DNA of 64,000 bases from JBDIAG01 sp047974565. Lineage in GTDB: Bacteria > Actinomycetota > Actinomycetes > Actinomycetales > CAWJMD01. Below are positions 61,866 to 64,000 of this stretch, piece by piece. The stretch lies in NCBI GenBank assembly GCA_047974565.1, contig JBKECN010000015.1, positions 62,001 to 126,000 on the forward strand, given 5' to 3'. Each line of letters opens with the position of its first letter. The stretch's first letter is position 1. The translations under genes and the position numbers were made by a program. The notes beneath the pieces are model-generated. The model was not told the origin of the DNA and did no database searches. It saw nothing but the letters and a program-made list of their open reading frames with translations.

Positions 61866-62395
61866 GTGGCACATGAATGTGAGGATCGAGCGGCCGAGCA
61901 GCACGGGTACATCATCACTCGCGATGTCCGGGATCTCGGCATCGACCGCAGTTGCGGATCATGTCCTCCCGCGGCCGGCTGGAACGAGTCGGCCGCGGCA
62001 TCTTCCGCGTGCCTCTGTTGCCCTTCACTCAGCACGACGGGTTGGCCGAAGCCGTCGCCTGGACGTTGGGACGTGGCGTGGTCTCAGATGAATTCGCCCT
62101 GGTCTTGTGTGGCCTGTCGGACGTGAGCCCTTCGCGTATCCACCTCACGGCGCCTCGCGACAACCATCCTCGGGCTGCAGGTGGCGAGCTTTACCGCCTG
62201 CACCGTCGCAACCTCGGGGCAACCGATGTGACCGAGGTCGATGGCATCCCGGTCACCGTTGTCGGCCGGACCGTCCGTGACTGTTTGCACGGTGGCGCCG
62301 ATCCCCTACCATCTCGGGATCGCGGTCGATCAAGGCGAGGCGCGGGGACTACTGCGACGGACCCAGGCCGAGGAACTGCGGACTCTGATCGACGC
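61866..62395 (+). pseudogene. AbiEi-type antitoxin/regulator gene with two frameshifts
   Basis: The reading starts VAHECEDRAAEQHGYIITRD and goes on to VRDLGID. It shifts frame near 61950 to RIMSSRGRLERVGRGIFRVP (the winged-helix hallmark of AbiEi antitoxins), then DEFALVLCGLSDVSPSRIHL and VTEVDGIPVTVVGRTVRDCL. It shifts again near 62300 to YHLGIAVDQGEARGLLRRTQ and AEELRTLID. The order is that of a normal type IV antitoxin. The two shifts destroy it, and no AbiEii toxin gene is found downstream. Confidence 0.7.
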
Positions 62396-62551
62396 AAGTG
62401 GGCCGTTCGCCCCTCGCCGAGCAGTCTGCGTGCCCTGCGTGATCGGTTTTGAGGAAGGTACGCGCGAGCATCCCGTCCCTGGCGTCAATTGACCACCTTC
62501 GCTTTCGGTGTCACAAGGCTTCATCGCCCTTGCCGATGACCTGACGTGTCA

Positions 62552-63817
62552 CTACAAGTGCTCGTCAGCGCCGAGGATGTGGTCGGGCAGGGCCACGATC
62601 CGGCGAGCCTTGAGTGCGAGGTGAAGCAATAGGCGGTCACTGCCGTGCTGCAGATGGAGGCCGGTGAGCTTCTCGATGCGGGACAGCCGGTAGTAGAACG
62701 TGGAACGGTGGATGCGGAGGCGTTCGGCGGCACGGCCGCTGTCGCCGGCGCAGTCGAGGTAGGTCTCGGCGGTGTCGAGCAGGTCGGCGTGCCCCGCAAG
62801 CCGTCGGACGGCGGGTGTCCAGAGATTCTGGGAGAGCTGCTCGGCCGGTAGCTGCATGAGTAGGGCGTAGACGCCGAGGTCCTGCCAGCGGGCGACGCCG
62901 CCGAGGTCGGGGAGCAGTTCGGCGGCGCGGAGCGCGACACCGGCTTCCTCGGCGGCGCGGGACGCGTTCTCGAGTCCGGAGTAGGGGCTGCTGATCCCGA
63001 CCGCGGTCATCTTGAGGGCGCCGAGTCTGCCGGCGGTGCGGTCGATGGTCGAGGCGTCTGCGAGCACGACGAGGCGGCGGCCGGCGAACATGGCCATGAG
63101 GGTGCCCGGCTTGTCGGTCCGCAGCAGAGGTTCCGTGGTGGTGCGGAACGCGAGCAGGTCGGCTTCGTCGACCGGTGGGGGAGCAAGTGCCTGGAGCAGA
63201 GCCAGCGGTTGCGCGGTGCTCAGCAGTGACTCCTCGTCGATCTCGCGGGCGGCGCTTGCGCGGGCGACCGGGTCGCTGGAGATGAGGTCGCGCAGCAGTG
63301 ACTCCTCGCGGCGGGACTCCCACTCCCGAAGCACGAGTTTCCGGTAGAGCGTCACGCCTGCGACGTCGGCGGCTTGCGCGGCGCGTTCGATCGCTGGGGC
63401 CGGCAGTGTGTCCGCTTCGCCGATGAGGCACAGGTAGCCGAGCGCGAGATCGTTGCACAGAATTGGGATGAACAGGCGGGTCGCGAGCTCGAGATCCGTA
63501 CGCCCTTGCACCCAGAACGGCTCCCCGTCGTGCGCCGCCCTGTGGGCGGAGCAGGCCTGGAGGAGGTAGTCGACGGTCTCTTGGTCGAGGCCGCGGGCGA
63601 CGAGTGCTCGCAGGCGGGCGGGGTCCTCGTCGCCGTAGTGGGCGCTGACGGCGAGCAGCCGCATATTCACGTCGTCGATGGCCACCGACCGCCCGACGTC
63701 CGCGGCGCAGGCGTCCACAAGCTGCTGCAGTTCCCCGCTCAGCGCGTTGACCGTCGGTGCCCGCGCCCGCCGTCCGTGTCCGACGTCCGCCACGAGGCCC
63801 TCCGTCCATGGCGGCAT
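62552..63817 (-). CDS. PucR-family transcriptional regulator
   Basis: The 421-residue regulator has a GAF-like sensing region in the N-terminal half (GRSVAIDDVNMRLLAVSAHY, ATRLFIPILCNDLALGYLCL) and a GGDEF-like/CdaR middle. The C-terminal PucR helix-turn-helix reads LLDTAETYLDCAGDSGRAAE, RLRIHRSTFYYRLSRIEKLT. Such proteins switch genes for purine, amino-acid or other catabolism in response to small ligands. ATG 63817 is taken. The target genes are probably on the other side of the window edge, and 63818-64000 may hold a divergent promoter. Confidence 0.87.
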   Translation of the reverse strand: MPPWTEGLVADVGHGRRARAPTVNALSGELQQLVDACAADVGRSVAIDDVNMRLLAVSAHYGDEDPARLRALVARGLDQETVDYLLQACSAHRAAHDGEPFWVQGRTDLELATRLFIPILCNDLALGYLCLIGEADTLPAPAIERAAQAADVAGVTLYRKLVLREWESRREESLLRDLISSDPVARASAAREIDEESLLSTAQPLALLQALAPPPVDEADLLAFRTTTEPLLRTDKPGTLMAMFAGRRLVVLADASTIDRTAGRLGALKMTAVGISSPYSGLENASRAAEEAGVALRAAELLPDLGGVARWQDLGVYALLMQLPAEQLSQNLWTPAVRRLAGHADLLDTAETYLDCAGDSGRAAERLRIHRSTFYYRLSRIEKLTGLHLQHGSDRLLLHLALKARRIVALPDHILGADEHL

Positions 63818-64000
63818 CCAGCCTCGTCGCTCATTGCGATCTTCGTACGACGTGAGGAACTGGAGCCACCAATATCGTACGGCTTGACGATGCCTCTCCT
63901 ATGCGTTGTCGTCGACACTTCACCCGAAGCGCGCTGTGAGCGGTGAGCGCGACCGGCGTGAGGTTGGAGGCTGTGGTGACGTATCGTCCGTCGATCGGGT

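Overview
The window is high-GC DNA (mostly around 70 percent by eye) with many GTG/TTG starts, stop-start overlaps of the ATGA/GTGA type, a mycothiol-type DsbA-like oxidoreductase, a FolP2-like dihydropteroate synthase and actinobacterial two-component systems. It is chromosomal DNA of an actinomycete, perhaps Micrococcales-like, but the genus cannot be fixed from the sequence alone.

Left part (1-7.0 kb) is a degraded defence and insertion region. It holds a gene cut by the window edge, a ParB-like fragment, remnants of two transposase families (ISAzo13-like and IS256/mutator), an intact AlbA_2/Schlafen-type ATP-binding gene, a gutted type III restriction subunit, a 5'-truncated carboxymuconolactone decarboxylase gene, and an apparently complete ISKra4-family element (4904-6779) with 10-bp inverted ends. 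At 7-9.4 kb two dehydrogenase genes diverge from a region with a 19-bp palindrome.

From 9.4 to 18.3 kb lies a serpin lipoprotein gene divergent from a tightly packed operon-like set: a small exported acidic protein, a sensor kinase and OmpR-type regulator, two exported coiled-coil proteins, ApbE (FMN transferase), a ferric-reductase-like membrane protein, a NuoF-like flavoprotein and a ferredoxin. The motif GATGAG-N6-CTCATC occurs both before the sensor operon (facing the serpin gene) and before the coiled-coil/ApbE operon, so it is a candidate site for the local regulator.

From 19.0 to 45.2 kb is a large biosynthetic cluster in two divergent operons. The minus operon has a DsbA-like protein, an indigoidine-synthetase-type NRPS (A with inserted oxidase, PCP, TE) ending in a tautomerase domain, a degenerate HAD protein, a cysteine-synthase-like enzyme and two ATP-grasp ligases. 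The plus operon has an aminotransferase, a double ATP-grasp ligase, an MFS transporter fused to a chorismate-mutase-type domain, a PabAB-type aminodeoxychorismate synthase and an aminodeoxyprephenate-dehydrogenase-like protein (together a complete p-aminophenylalanine route), an acyl-AMP ligase, a TOMM-type YcaO cyclodehydratase and a two-component system. A 52-codon gene at the right end (45001-45159, minus) is a candidate RiPP precursor. The combination of RiPP, NRPS, ATP-grasp and p-aminophenylalanine functions is unusual, and I do not recognise it as a known pathway.

From 45.8 kb to the end are mainly housekeeping or conserved genes (DUF1992, lytic transglycosylase-like protein, NYN nuclease, dihydropteroate synthase, DDAH, TrpB2, quinone reductase/TetR pair, homocysteine methyltransferase, DinB, class I fumarase, PfkB kinase, PucR regulator). 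They are interspersed with a broken RelE/ParE toxin-antitoxin pair, a broken AbiEi antitoxin gene and several short tandem-repeat tracts, including a 71-bp repeat of five copies. No rRNA, tRNA or CRISPR array was seen.
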